DNA from: Chondrilla cf. caribensis
Lineage: Eukaryota > Porifera > Demospongiae > Chondrillida > Chondrillidae
Assembly (NCBI GenBank): GCA_964020155.1
Contig: OZ026568.1
Location: forward strand, 4,428,820-4,492,819
Direction of reading: 5' to 3'
DNA: 64,000 bases
Position numbers and translations under genes: made by a program. The notes beneath the pieces were generated by a model that saw nothing but the letters and a program-made list of their open reading frames with translations, was not told the origin of the DNA and made no database searches. Of this stretch, positions 16,001 to 26,200 are shown in pieces (position 1 is the first letter of the stretch; each line of letters starts with the position of its first letter).

Positions 16001-18589
16001 CACAGGTGTGCATACACCCCACAGCAAGCACCATTGAGGACACATGTGTGTATACACCCACAGCAAGCACCATTGAGGACACAGGTGTGCATACACCCCA
16101 CAGCAGGCACCATTGAGTTCACAGGTGTGCATACACCCCACAGCAAGCAGGGCAGTGGCAATACCCAGCTACCCAGGGTGGCACTGGACTGACTAGCAGA
16201 CAATACAGAATCCTCATCAAATATTTCAACAAGAAAACCTCGACCAGCCAAAAGGCTGGTTTTCACGAGGTCCTGCATTCATGTTACAGTATCGGAAAAG
16301 ACTTAATGGATTACATCAAATTAAATGGAAATGCTTAACACACAATGACACATGATCAAATGAAATAAGTACTACACAAGTATGCACAGCTAACTTTGTA
16401 TGACCAAAGATGGCATCATGGATCGCTTGTTCCTCTTCTGATAATATTAACTGATGAAAAGTTATTTTCTTTTCAGGCAGTTCAACCTGGGAAGAGAGTA
16501 CATGTACTACTTGTAGTCGGGGGACACCGTCATATCGGGGGACACAGTCATATCGGGGGATACAGTCATATCGGGGGACACAGTCATATCGGGGGATACA
16601 GTCATATCGGGGGACACAGTCATATCGGGGGACACAGTCATATCGGGGGATACAGTCATATCGGGGGACACAGTCATATCGGGGGACACAGTCATATCGG
16701 GGGATACAGTCATATCGGGGGATACAGTCATATCGGGGGACACAGTCATATCGGGGGACACAGTCATATCGGGGACACAGTCATATTGGGGGACACAGAT
16801 CCGATCACACTCACAATTGTACTACACTATTCTATTTGATACAAGGATCCTAACCAGCTGCTTTCCATCAAGTCCCAGATCTGTCTTCATCCGTCTCAAT
16901 ACAAGACCTTTGACCAGAGCATTCATGCGCTGAATTCCCTTTGAACCTGCAGTGCAGCACCACACATGACCCAACCTGCAGTGCAGCACCACATGACCCA
17001 ACCTGCAGTGCAGCACCACACATGACCCAACCTGCAGTGTAGCACCACATGACCCAACCTGCAGTGCAGCACCACACATGACCCAACCTGCAGTGCAGCA
17101 CCACACATGACCCAATCTGCAGTGCAGCACCACACATGACCCAACACACAGTCTCATACATACAAACTACATATACTGTAGTAGGTGTATACCTTTCTGA
17201 ACTTGCTGCCTCCAAACCGTCCGATCATTGAACGGTGCTAGCTTTAGGAACCTTAACAAGGAGAACACTCCTTCATTGGGTACTCCTCACCCTCAACAGG
17301 CCATGTGACGCACCTGATCAATGCATACATGTCCAGCTCCTTGTTCTGGATGGGGGTTCCAGTGACACACCACCGATAATCTACAAGGTACAACACAATA
17401 CAATACAGCATCCCACTCCAACACACCCACTCAACCCCCCCCACCCCCACACACACAGTGCATGTACCCCACTGTCTCACCTGAAGTCAGAGCTGATGCC
17501 CCTTGTGATATGGCAGTGTCTGGGTTCCTTATGGTGTGCGCCTCATCCAGTATGACTCTGTTCCAGTGCACTTGAAACAGAGGGTGAAACTGGGCCTTCC
17601 TCTTCTTGAGCCCTCCAGACTCCTGCAGGGGATCAGACACACCCACACCGGAGAGCATGGCAACAGACACACCCACACCGGAGCATGGCAACAGGCACAC
17701 CCACACCGGAGAGCATGGCAACAGATTCAACCATGAACTCACAGTTTTACTGGAAAAAGACTGGAATTCACTGGCAACTAAGTTATACGTTGTCAAGATG
17801 ACATCAAAGTGGGTCAGCCTAATGCATGCGAACAGATATAAAATTGGAAAGATCACATTTGGGAGGGACATGAAGTGTAAAGCCAGACCTCCTGGGATCC
17901 GCTGTCCTTCCACTGCCATGGTAGACGTGGGTGTAGAGGAGTCCTTGTTCGAAGCGCTTGCGGATCTCTGACTCCCATTGGAGCATAAGGGATTTCGGAC
18001 ATACGATTAAAGTTCCAAATGACCTTAACAGACCTGAAGTGGAGGAGAGCACGCTGCTAGGACACTGGTACCAGCTCATGGTGAGAGGCCATCACTGGCA
18101 CATGCAGTACACACACATGTACATTACAGTCAAGAGTGGCGCATAACAATACAACTTGTATGAATACACCTTAGAATGTACACTTTAACATGCTTGTAAG
18201 GCTGCTCACCTTTATCTGCTGGTAGATTTCTTCTTTTATCGTCCTTTAAAGAACTCACAATGAGCGACAACATGGTCAGCGTCTTCCCCAGACCCATCTC
18301 ATCGGCTACCACATGCAAAGGATCACATTGAGCACAGACAGGTTCACCTCCCACGAAGCCTCACCTACCTAGGATGCCTCCGCCAGGAGACTGCCGCTCC
18401 CGCCACTGGGTCCATGCCAAACCCTGCTTCTGGTGAGGAAACAGGGAAACTTTGAGTCCACGAGGATCGTCAGCCATACTCTCCACACTTGGACAGTCCT
18501 CTAGCGTTCTACACAGAGTATACATGACATCAGTGCATACAGGCACACTAAGAACACATGTACAGTATATGATGTCTACCTCACTCACA

Positions 18590-18669
<80 letters not shown>

Positions 18670-19329
18670 TACAACTGCTCCACTGCTCCTGTTGTTAGTG
18701 CACCTAGCTGTTTGTTCATCATGAGCTGTTTGGACTTCATGACCTACACAGCAACCAACAGTCCAAGAAGATGAACACAGTCACCCAGTGCTCTGACAAA
18801 TCACTTGGTGTGGTGTTTGGAATGTCCAATAGAGCACCAACTGCCCACAGAGTAAGCCAACCATTGGATATGGGAATAAATGTCCTTCAATTGTACCTTT
18901 GCTTCATCAACGGGTCCATAGCACACTCTTGGGTTCTTCATGGCATTCATTCTTGCAATAATTTGGTTTCGCTGTGTCCTTAGCTGCGCTCCTCCATCTG
19001 GCAGACGTGCAGACATATTCTTGTGCATGTCCTGAAGGTGAGAGTGAACACAGGTTTAGCAGGGACTGAAGATGGGAGTGAACACAGAAAGGGACTAAAA
19101 ATTAAATGTGTGTACACCAAAGACTGCAAGCCATGCATCTCACCTCAATAACTTCCAGCTGGCGCTGAAGTGTTTTGTAAGTCCCAGCTAGCTTGATACC
19201 TTCATCTCTCGATGGAACTGAGGGAGCTTTTCTCTGTGGACTGATTAGAATGACCTTCCTTGGTTCTGTCTGTGTAGATGGAAAATGGTTTATTATAAAG
19301 AGTTGGAGGAAGTGATAATAGAAATTGTA

Positions 19330-19400
<71 letters not shown>

Positions 19401-19780
19401 TATTTTTAGTATGGGCGACTCACAGGTGCACGATTTTCCTTATCTGGAGAGGATTGTTCATTGTGAACTGAAGAATCACGCTGATCTGACCTGGAGCCAT
19501 CATCACTACCTTCACACTGATCTGACCTGGAGCCATCATCACTACCTTCACACTGATCTGACCTGGAGCCATCATCACTACCTTCACACTGATCTGACCT
19601 GGAGCCATCATCACTACCTTCACACTGATCTGACCTGGAGCCATCATCACTACCTTCACACTGATCTGACCTGGAGCCATCATCATCATCTGATTGAGTA
19701 GGTCCAGCCAGGTCAATAGTTGGTGTCTACTCAGAGGACAATACAAACACTGTTTAGTCACAATCAGTGGAAAATGCATG

Positions 19781-19818
<38 letters not shown>

Positions 19819-20109
19819 TGTACAAGCATGATGACTCACAGGATTTACATGTTTTGGTAATACATTTCTTTTTTCCGAGAATGACTGTTTTACACAAAGT
19901 ACAGAATCGAAATCATCCGAATTGGATTCATCTTCACTACAAAATTGTTCACTGGACGCAGACGAGTCGATCTGCCTGTTTCTGCTGCGGGTTGATGAGA
20001 TTGGCTCGACAGAGTCGATAGTCGAGTCCAGTTCAGAGGATGTGATGGAACTGGATGAAGTATCTAAACACACAGCATGCGTATGTTGTACTTTGAGGGA
20101 GTTGTCCAT
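13015..20109 (-). CDS. TTF2: Transcription termination factor 2-like SNF2 ATPase
   Basis: SNF2-family DNA translocase; TTF2 strips RNA polymerase II from DNA. Twenty-four exons: 19840-20109, 19424-19726, 19144-19269, 18897-19031, 18667-18743, 18369-18508, 18210-18305, 17889-18033, 17743-17818, 17481-17622, 17314-17380, 17193-17251, 16855-16946, about 16388-16486, 16165-16272, 15502-15671, 14624-14843, 14492-14550, 14313-14402, 14183-14246, 13704-13786, 13569-13643, 13410-13493, 13015-13081; about 948 residues. Motifs in order: FPHQKQGLAW, LADEMGLGKTLTML (Walker A), LIVCPKSLMLQWE, LDEAHTIRNP (DEAH), TGTPIQNKELDMY, GLVLRRMKTD, FSQWTSMIDII, SLLAGGVGLNLIGGNHI, RVHRVGQTKEVHVHRF, and a C-terminus KLSLEDLKALFQVM typical of TTF2. 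I see no N-terminal GRF zinc finger. Exons around 16165-16486 and the donor of exon 8 are the least certain. Seven minisatellites sit inside the gene. Confidence 0.92.
13087..13384. repeat. 32-bp minisatellite filling last TTF2 intron
   Basis: About nine copies of a 32-bp unit, nearly the whole intron 13082-13409. In the sense strand each unit contains TGTGTGCAG followed by T, resembling the real acceptor TGTCTGCAG before the final exon. Confidence 0.95.
14850..15423. repeat. 25-bp minisatellite in TTF2 intron 16
   Basis: About 23 copies of a 25-bp unit (GAATGTGTACAACGACTGCA core) fill the intron up to the acceptor of exon 17. Because 25 is not divisible by three, open frames of about 200-330 codons appear in every minus frame but encode nothing recognisable. 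Confidence 0.95.
15715..16146. repeat. ~40-bp minisatellite with ~120-bp higher-order unit in TTF2 intron 15
   Basis: About eleven ~40-bp subunits (CACCATTGAG..CACAGCA) that alternate in type so that three subunits form a higher-order repeat of about 120 bp. Confidence 0.92.
16508..16795. repeat. 18-bp minisatellite in TTF2 intron 13
   Basis: About sixteen copies of an 18-bp GGGGGACACAGTCATATC unit occupy most of the intron between 16487 and 16854. Confidence 0.96.
16947..17147. repeat. ~29-bp acceptor-bearing minisatellite in TTF2 intron 12
   Basis: About seven copies; in the sense strand each ends in CACTGCAGG. The most 3' copy supplies the true acceptor (CACTGCAG before GTTCAAAG), so the intron is a string of copies of its own 3' splice site. 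Confidence 0.93.
17641..17730. repeat. ~28-30 bp minisatellite filling TTF2 intron 9
   Basis: Three copies (CACACCCACACCGGAGAGCA) occupy nearly all of the 120-bp intron between 17623 and 17742. Confidence 0.9.
18592..18665. repeat. (CA)n at a TTF2 5' splice site
   Basis: TG in the sense strand. The array starts within the donor itself (exon end AA, then GTGTGTGT). Confidence 0.96.
19332..19398. repeat. (CA)n in TTF2 intron 2
   Basis: TG in the sense strand, about 25 nt after the donor at 19423. Confidence 0.96.
19481..19690. repeat. 36-bp exonic repeat, six units, in TTF2 exon 2
   Basis: Six nearly identical 36-bp units encode twelve residues each (SDDGSRSDQCEG), an acidic Ser-rich low-complexity segment in the disordered N-terminus. 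Confidence 0.95.
19784..19816. repeat. (CA)n in TTF2 intron 1
   Basis: TG in the sense strand, about 23 nt after the donor at 19839. Confidence 0.93.
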
Positions 20110-20796
20110 TCTCGGAGCTCGTGTTTCGGGTCAAAGTAAAAGAGCTTCACCAAGCTTTACGATCTTTGGCGCTCAAATCTCTAATGAATCTGATTGGTCC
20201 TACATCACGTGATTACCATGACGCTTTCCGTTGTTCCTTCGACTTCCCTATTCTCCTGAGGCGGATGACGCTGCATGTGGTCATCCACAACAACGTGCGA
20301 GAGAGTGGAGGCTAACGAGGAGTAGAAGTGGAATCCAAATGTAACCCCACACCCTATTATCTGGACAACTTGTAGCTCAACTTACATACAACCATACCAT
20401 TGTTTCAGATGAAGTAGCGTCATGGTAACAGTAGACGAACTGTGTGTGTGGAGGTGTGGCACGCATTGACATGACATCGTATTGCAAGTACATGTTGAAT
20501 TAGTCTATGAGCTCAATGCACTGCATTCATGTGTGGAATGCGGATCTTCTCCTGGTCTCCCAGATGCTATTTCACTAGCACCTATCTGATCCAACTATGC
20601 CAATAGTGGCAGAACAACTACAAATTCTTCATTGATTACATCATTAGTTCTGCGGCTATTTTACCTGCCTTCTTACAAGGCATTTATACTGATTGTATGT
20701 GTGGTTATACTTATAGCAAACACTTGAGGGGATATAGAGAGTCAGTGCATGTATGTAGTCCCCCTGTCTACCAGTCACTTGAGTTTGTAGTCAACA
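20110..20796. other. Intergenic region between divergent TTF2 and membrane protein A
   Basis: A 687-bp gap with no recognisable gene. It holds an inverted CCAAT box (ATTGG about 20194) and an ATCACGTGA E-box at 20205-20213, close to the TTF2 start. The right half is probably the 5' region of the plus-strand gene. Confidence 0.6.
20206..20211. promoter_or_regulatory. CACGTG E-box upstream of TTF2
   Basis: Sits in ATCACGTGA about 97 bp upstream of the TTF2 start codon. The same extended motif recurs at three other divergent promoters in the window. Confidence 0.5.
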
Positions 20797-22849
20797 ATGA
20801 TTTTCCTCTTAACGCTAGCCCTCGTGAACCCCGCAGTAGCAGGCTGTACAGGTCAGTGAGTGTTACTTCTTGGGTGGGATTGTAGAAGTAACCTGTGCGT
20901 TCTCTCCCCGGCAGTCCCTCCAACACCCTACAGACTCCAGTCTTACATTGAGTACATTTCAAGAGATTCTGCAAAGGTCCTAGTCTCCTGGAGTGTGAGT
21001 TACCTGGCCTTACCATCAAGTCGTGTGTGTAGTCCTTTATTGCATCAACATGCATCGACTGCTAACGTTCTTGGGGTCTGTTACTATTCCTGTCAGACTC
21101 CCCTGAATGGAGGACAGTCAATTTAAGTGCTTTTTGAGAGTGGAGTGCATTCAATATGGCTTTTATAAACAGTCCAACTCTCCGTTGCCCTCAGAATAAC
21201 AGAAGTGCTCCCACTGCAGCCGAATACAGTGGTCTTCCTTACACAGTTAGCTACAAGGACTCCTCCTCCCGATTGTACTCTTCCGTGAACACCACCGATG
21301 CCTCATTCCTGTTGCCCTCTCCACAGGGGGGGAGGAGCTACCTTGTGAAGGTGTCTGCCTGTGTGTTCTGTGCAAGTGACAACACTACTGTTGATCGTGT
21401 CTGTTCTGACCAGAGTGAAGAGCTACGAATTGGTTGGTGGGAGCTGAATTCAGTAAACTTGTATAAACTGTATGTCTGTCTAATAGCTAGTATGCTAGAG
21501 TGTGTGTGTGTACACATGTGTGCATGTGTGTGCGTGTGTGTATGTACACGTGTGTGCATGTGTGTATGTGTGTGTGCATGTATCTTTGTGTGGTCATGTG
21601 GTGGATACACTGTAAACCCAACCAGACTTATCCTGTTCCATTCTTTTCGTACAGATTTGCGCTACATACAGTCGGTAACTTTCACCCCCAAGACAAATGC
21701 CCTGCAGATCCTGTGCACTCTGGCTCGAGTGACATGGACCACACCAGGGTGCCTGGTGGTCTTACAGAGCAGTGGATCCCACCAGTCCTACTACCTGCGG
21801 ACCATAAGTGGCTCCATGCCTCCTGCTGCCTTTGAGAAGATCACAGGACTGGATGGTGGTGCATACACCTACACTGTTACTGCCCTCGACTATGACTCCT
21901 CCATTGCCATTGGGAGGGTCAACATCACGGGGAACACCAGTGTGAAATCCCCCACCGGTGAGTGTGTGTGTGGTGTGGAGGGGAGATGTGCACTGATCCG
22001 GATCACGAGGTGTGCATGTACACACACAAACACACTCAAACATGCACACACAGTCGTGCGCATACACATAAACACACATGGTTGCTTGCCAGTTGAATGG
22101 TGTGTGTTCTCTACAGCCACCGTGAATGTTGGGCTCATTGTACTGATCGTAGTGGCAGCCATTTGCACCCTCATCATTGTTGTCTTGGTGATAGAAGTCA
22201 TAAGACACTACAGCAAAGCAAGTGGTATAGGTGAGTATACTAGTACTCAGCTGTTGGTTAGTATACTAGTACTCAGGTGTTGGTTAGTATACTAGTACTC
22301 AGGTGTTGGTGAGTATACTAGTGCTCAGGTGTTGGCTAGTATACTAGTACTCAGCTGTTGGTTAGTATACTAATACTCAGGTGTTGGTTAGTATACTAGT
22401 ACTCAGGTGTTGGTTAGTATACTAGTACTCAGCTGTTGGTTAGTATACTAGTACTCAGGTGTTGGTTAGTATACTAGTACTCAGGTGTTGGCTAGTATAC
22501 TAGTGCTCAGGTGTTAGTGAGTATACTAGTGCTCAGGTGTTGGCTAGTATACTAGTGCTCAGCTGTTGGTTAGTATACTAGTGCTCAGCTGTTTAGCAAA
22601 CAATTGCTAGCTTCCTCTATCCTTCTTCTTCCCCTATCAGGCTGCAGTGAGTGCTGCTCCAATTACAAGGAGTACTGTGCTCTCTGCTGTGTCTGCTCTG
22701 TTTCACATGGACAGTTTGACCTCACCTTGGAGGGAGATGACACACCCACAGAAGTGGACACAACACGCCCACAAACCATCAAGGACACACACACTCACAT
22801 AATGCTTCGTCCATCCCAACCACAAGAGAAATACGATTCTGAAGTTTAA
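20797..22849 (+). CDS. Single-pass membrane protein A with fibronectin type III-like ectodomain
   Basis: Exons 20797-20851, 20915-20994, 21097-21116, 21173-21432, 21655-21957, 22117-22230 and 22641-22849 give 346 residues. The start is chosen because MIFLLTLALVNPAVAG is a clear signal peptide whose phase fits the next exon. The ectodomain has VPPTPYRLQSYIEYIS, VLVSWS, TPLNGG and TYTVTALDYD, reminiscent of Fn3 strands, with several N-glycosylation sites. One transmembrane helix (VGLIVLIVVAAICTLIIVVL) is followed by a Cys-rich juxtamembrane stretch (CSECCSNYKEYCALCCVC) likely to be palmitoylated, and a short tail. The 20-nt exon and 56-bp intron at 21097-21172 are the weakest part; without them the frame closes at a TAA. 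No named family is recognised. Confidence 0.68.
22231..22592. repeat. 26-bp donor-derived minisatellite in intron 6 of membrane protein A
   Basis: About fourteen copies of a 26-bp unit that begins exactly at the 5' splice site: unit 1 is GTGAGTATACTAGTACTCAG plus 6 nt, and later units start GTTAGTATAC or again GTGAGTATAC. Confidence 0.96.
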
Positions 22850-23019
22850 TCAAGCTCTCAATCCCACTTCGTTTTATTTGTTAAAATCTTTTTAGTACGT
22901 ACATTGCATCTTAGCCTTATCATATCACATGAAATCTAGTAATTAACAATCAATAACACTCCAATCGACAATAACAACACCAAATGTTAATCCGATATTC
23001 ATTGCAACTTTAATAGCAA

Positions 23020-23021
<2 letters not shown>

Positions 23022-23051
<30 letters not shown>
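23022..23051. repeat. (CA)15 between convergent genes
   Basis: A short CA tract downstream of the iRhom-like gene stop. Confidence 0.9.
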
Positions 23052-23052
<1 letters not shown>

Positions 23053-23209
23053 AGAGAACACTACAAGGGAAGACATGTCTACAACACTATGTACAATAAT
23101 CAAATATAATATTATCACAATAACATTAAAGTTAATAATTAATCTTTTATACAAAGATAACAGCATGTGCCATCCCATTACACCGTACACATGCGAACAT
23201 TATCATGAA

Positions 23210-26200
23210 TTAGAGTCCAACCGTGGGGAGGTTTTCGCCTTCTGGAGTAGGGTTAGTGATGCTGCAGAGATCAGGGAAGTACGGTATGCAGTTGATGTAG
23301 TGGCACCAGGGACAGAAGTTGGACTGAGCGTCGGGGAGGAGGTAGAAGACGAGTAAGGCAAACACGGTCAGAACCAGCAGGGTGGGCACGGCAACTAAGA
23401 GAATGATACATCGGCACGTTCTGGTGTTCTTGGTGAAGGTCACCCAGGGCATGAAGATCAGGGCTGCCAGGAGACCAAACAGAAAACCTCCAAAGTGTAC
23501 AAAATTGTCAACATAAGGGAAAGTCCCGAAGAACAGCACTATGGCACTAAGGACGATGAACACGATCAACTCGATGCAAGCGTAATCCTTGATCTTCCAT
23601 TTCTGCAGCAGTTCGATGAGATAGACAGCCAACAGCCCACACACGGCTCCGCTGGCACCAAAGTACACTTCATAAGGAATGAATATGGAACTGACCTGCA
23701 GGGAGAAAGGAGTGAGAGAAGCATCAACAATAAACAACCTCGGAAAGATCGTCCTCAGATAGGAACACAAAGCACATGTATGCACACAAGCACAGCACAG
23801 AGCAGACGAAGACACACACACACCACTCACCAGCAGACCACCAAGAGCACTAATGAAGTAGATAATTCCCACCCGTAGCCATCCAGCATAGAGCTCTATC
23901 TTCACTCCTACAAACACCTGGACAATCATCACCAAAATCAAATGGATTATTCCGAGATGGAAGAAGACAGGTGTGATCCACCTCCAGAACTGGTTGGGAG
24001 CACCAGCATCCTCCCCTTCTCGTGTTGCCAGGGCTCTTTGCTCCGGAATATTGGCACCGTTGAAGCCACACACGTCCCTCAAGCAGTTGACGTCACGGCA
24101 GCTCTCCTGATTGGTGTGCGGAATGCCCCCGCGAAGGGTACACTCGAGCTCAGACACAACCACACAGGCACCAGTGATGGAGACGCAACATGGCCGGAAT
24201 ATTGTGATGTTCGGGAGAGGTCGTACTCCCTGTGCCCCACAGGATACCTCTGGGGAAAAACCCACACAGTTTGTCGAGTTGGTGAATAGGTCACTGGGTG
24301 AGAAGTTGGTGTTATTTCCTCCAGCGCAATCCGATTGGATAGTGCTCCCGTAGTACTGGCCATTGCAGCAACATCCCAGTGGTCCAGCTTCTGCTTCCGA
24401 GTCCCGGCTGTTCCTGCGAGTTATCTCCTCATCACCCCGCATGCACGGCTTGAACTTTGCCCCCCACTGGATCATGTTGACCACACTCGATCCAATCCAC
24501 ATGTTTGTCCCCCGGGTGATGGTCTTGGTGACAAAAATGCTGCTGTCCGACAGTGTTGGCACGGTAACAATGTGTTCCTCCGGGTGTATGTTGACCGGAA
24601 CCAGTCCATTGAGGATGATGAGGACCAGGAAGCAGACGATCTGCGCTATGGTGATGAGAATCGTGAAGAAGGGGCAGAAGGTGGGGAGGGAGGCCACCTC
24701 TTGGCGAACCAACGTACTCTGTCGTTGAAGCTTCTTGTCGTTGCGTTTGAACCTCAGTCTGTCTCTCCATCCCCCCTCTCTCTGTGAGATCCTGTTCCCT
24801 CTACCACTTCCTCTCAAATTATCATTCCTTTGGATATCTACCAACACAAGATGAAGAGAAGTGTTACATGTCTGTAGTGTGTGCACAAGAGTGTGCTGAA
24901 GGTGAGGGTGTGTTGGATAAAAGGGTGTGTTGAAAGTGAGGGTGCGTTGAAAGTGAGGGTGTGTTGAAAGTGAGGGTGTGTTGGAGGTGAGGGTGTGTTG
25001 GAGGTGAGGATGTGTTGGAGGTGAGGATGTATAGGAAGTGACCACAAATGAGCTGCTCGGTGCAGTCTGTCAGCTTGGTTGTGGTGTAGATAATGTGTGA
25101 GGTGTAGTAGCTGAGGTTGGACCTCTGCAGCGCACTCACTGTTGCCCCCAATGATGGGGTCACTTGGAGGATTGTCTCCTCCAAAGAAGCTCCTCGCATG
25201 CCTCTGTGCTCTATTCCTCAAAGCTTTCCTCTCCTCCTGTGCGATACCAAACACACAGGTTCAACAGTGTCTTGTGACACACACTCTCTCTTGCACACAC
25301 ACTAATATTGGAGGGACACTACTGACCTTCACAAAACCCTGGTAGTATTGAAAGGCCCGCTGAGGGTCATAGATGAACCCTGGGTCTCTCTGGGGTATGT
25401 CAGCAGGTAAGAGAGCCTCTTGTAGAATCTCCGCAGGTATCTCAAAAGACAGCGGTCTATCAGTAGACACAGGTACCCTATCAGATTGTGGAGGCATTGA
25501 GGTTGGTCGTGGGGGTTCTCCCCCGACAATGTCCAGGTAGTTTGGAGGAGCAGGTTGGACCAAGAAGTTATCCCTCTCTTCTACTTCGCTGTCATCACTG
25601 TCCCCTTCAAAGTCCACAAAAGCAAATGATGACTGAGTCAGGTTTGCTGAGGGTTGGATGTCTGCATTCGTAGAAGCGATAATGATTGGCTCTGTTGGTC
25701 CAACGTCGTCTTCCCGGACGTATTGCACTTCCACTTCAGGTGGAGGTGGTTGCTGGGCTCTCCTGAACGACCTTCTACCAGTCTATGGGGTGGGAACACT
25801 GCACGTGAGTATATACGTATATGTACACAATTAGGAGACTACCATGGCAAATTATACCCCAAGAGCACTGATATCAATTGTTATGCGGAATAAATAAGAT
25901 GGAAACAACTCATTCCACAACACTCCACCTCCGCTACACCCCACACCCCACCCTCCACTACACCCCACCCCCCACTACACTCCACCCCCCACTACACCCC
26001 ACCTCCACTACACCCCACCCCCACTACACTCCACCCCCCACTCCACCCCACCTCCCACTACACTCCACCTCCCACTACACCCCACCTCCCACTACACCCC
26101 ACCCTCATCCTTTCATTTGGTGATATCAGAGGGAAATTGTGTCATCAACATCAGTACAGTATTTCCAAAAGCAGTGGGAAACAAAGCAGTTTGTTATGGT

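Noticed and set aside
15619..16278. Cys/Trp-rich minus-strand frames (SMVLAVGCMHTC)
   Set aside because: Translation of the ~40-bp intronic minisatellite; only 16165-16272 and 15502-15671 match TTF2 exons.
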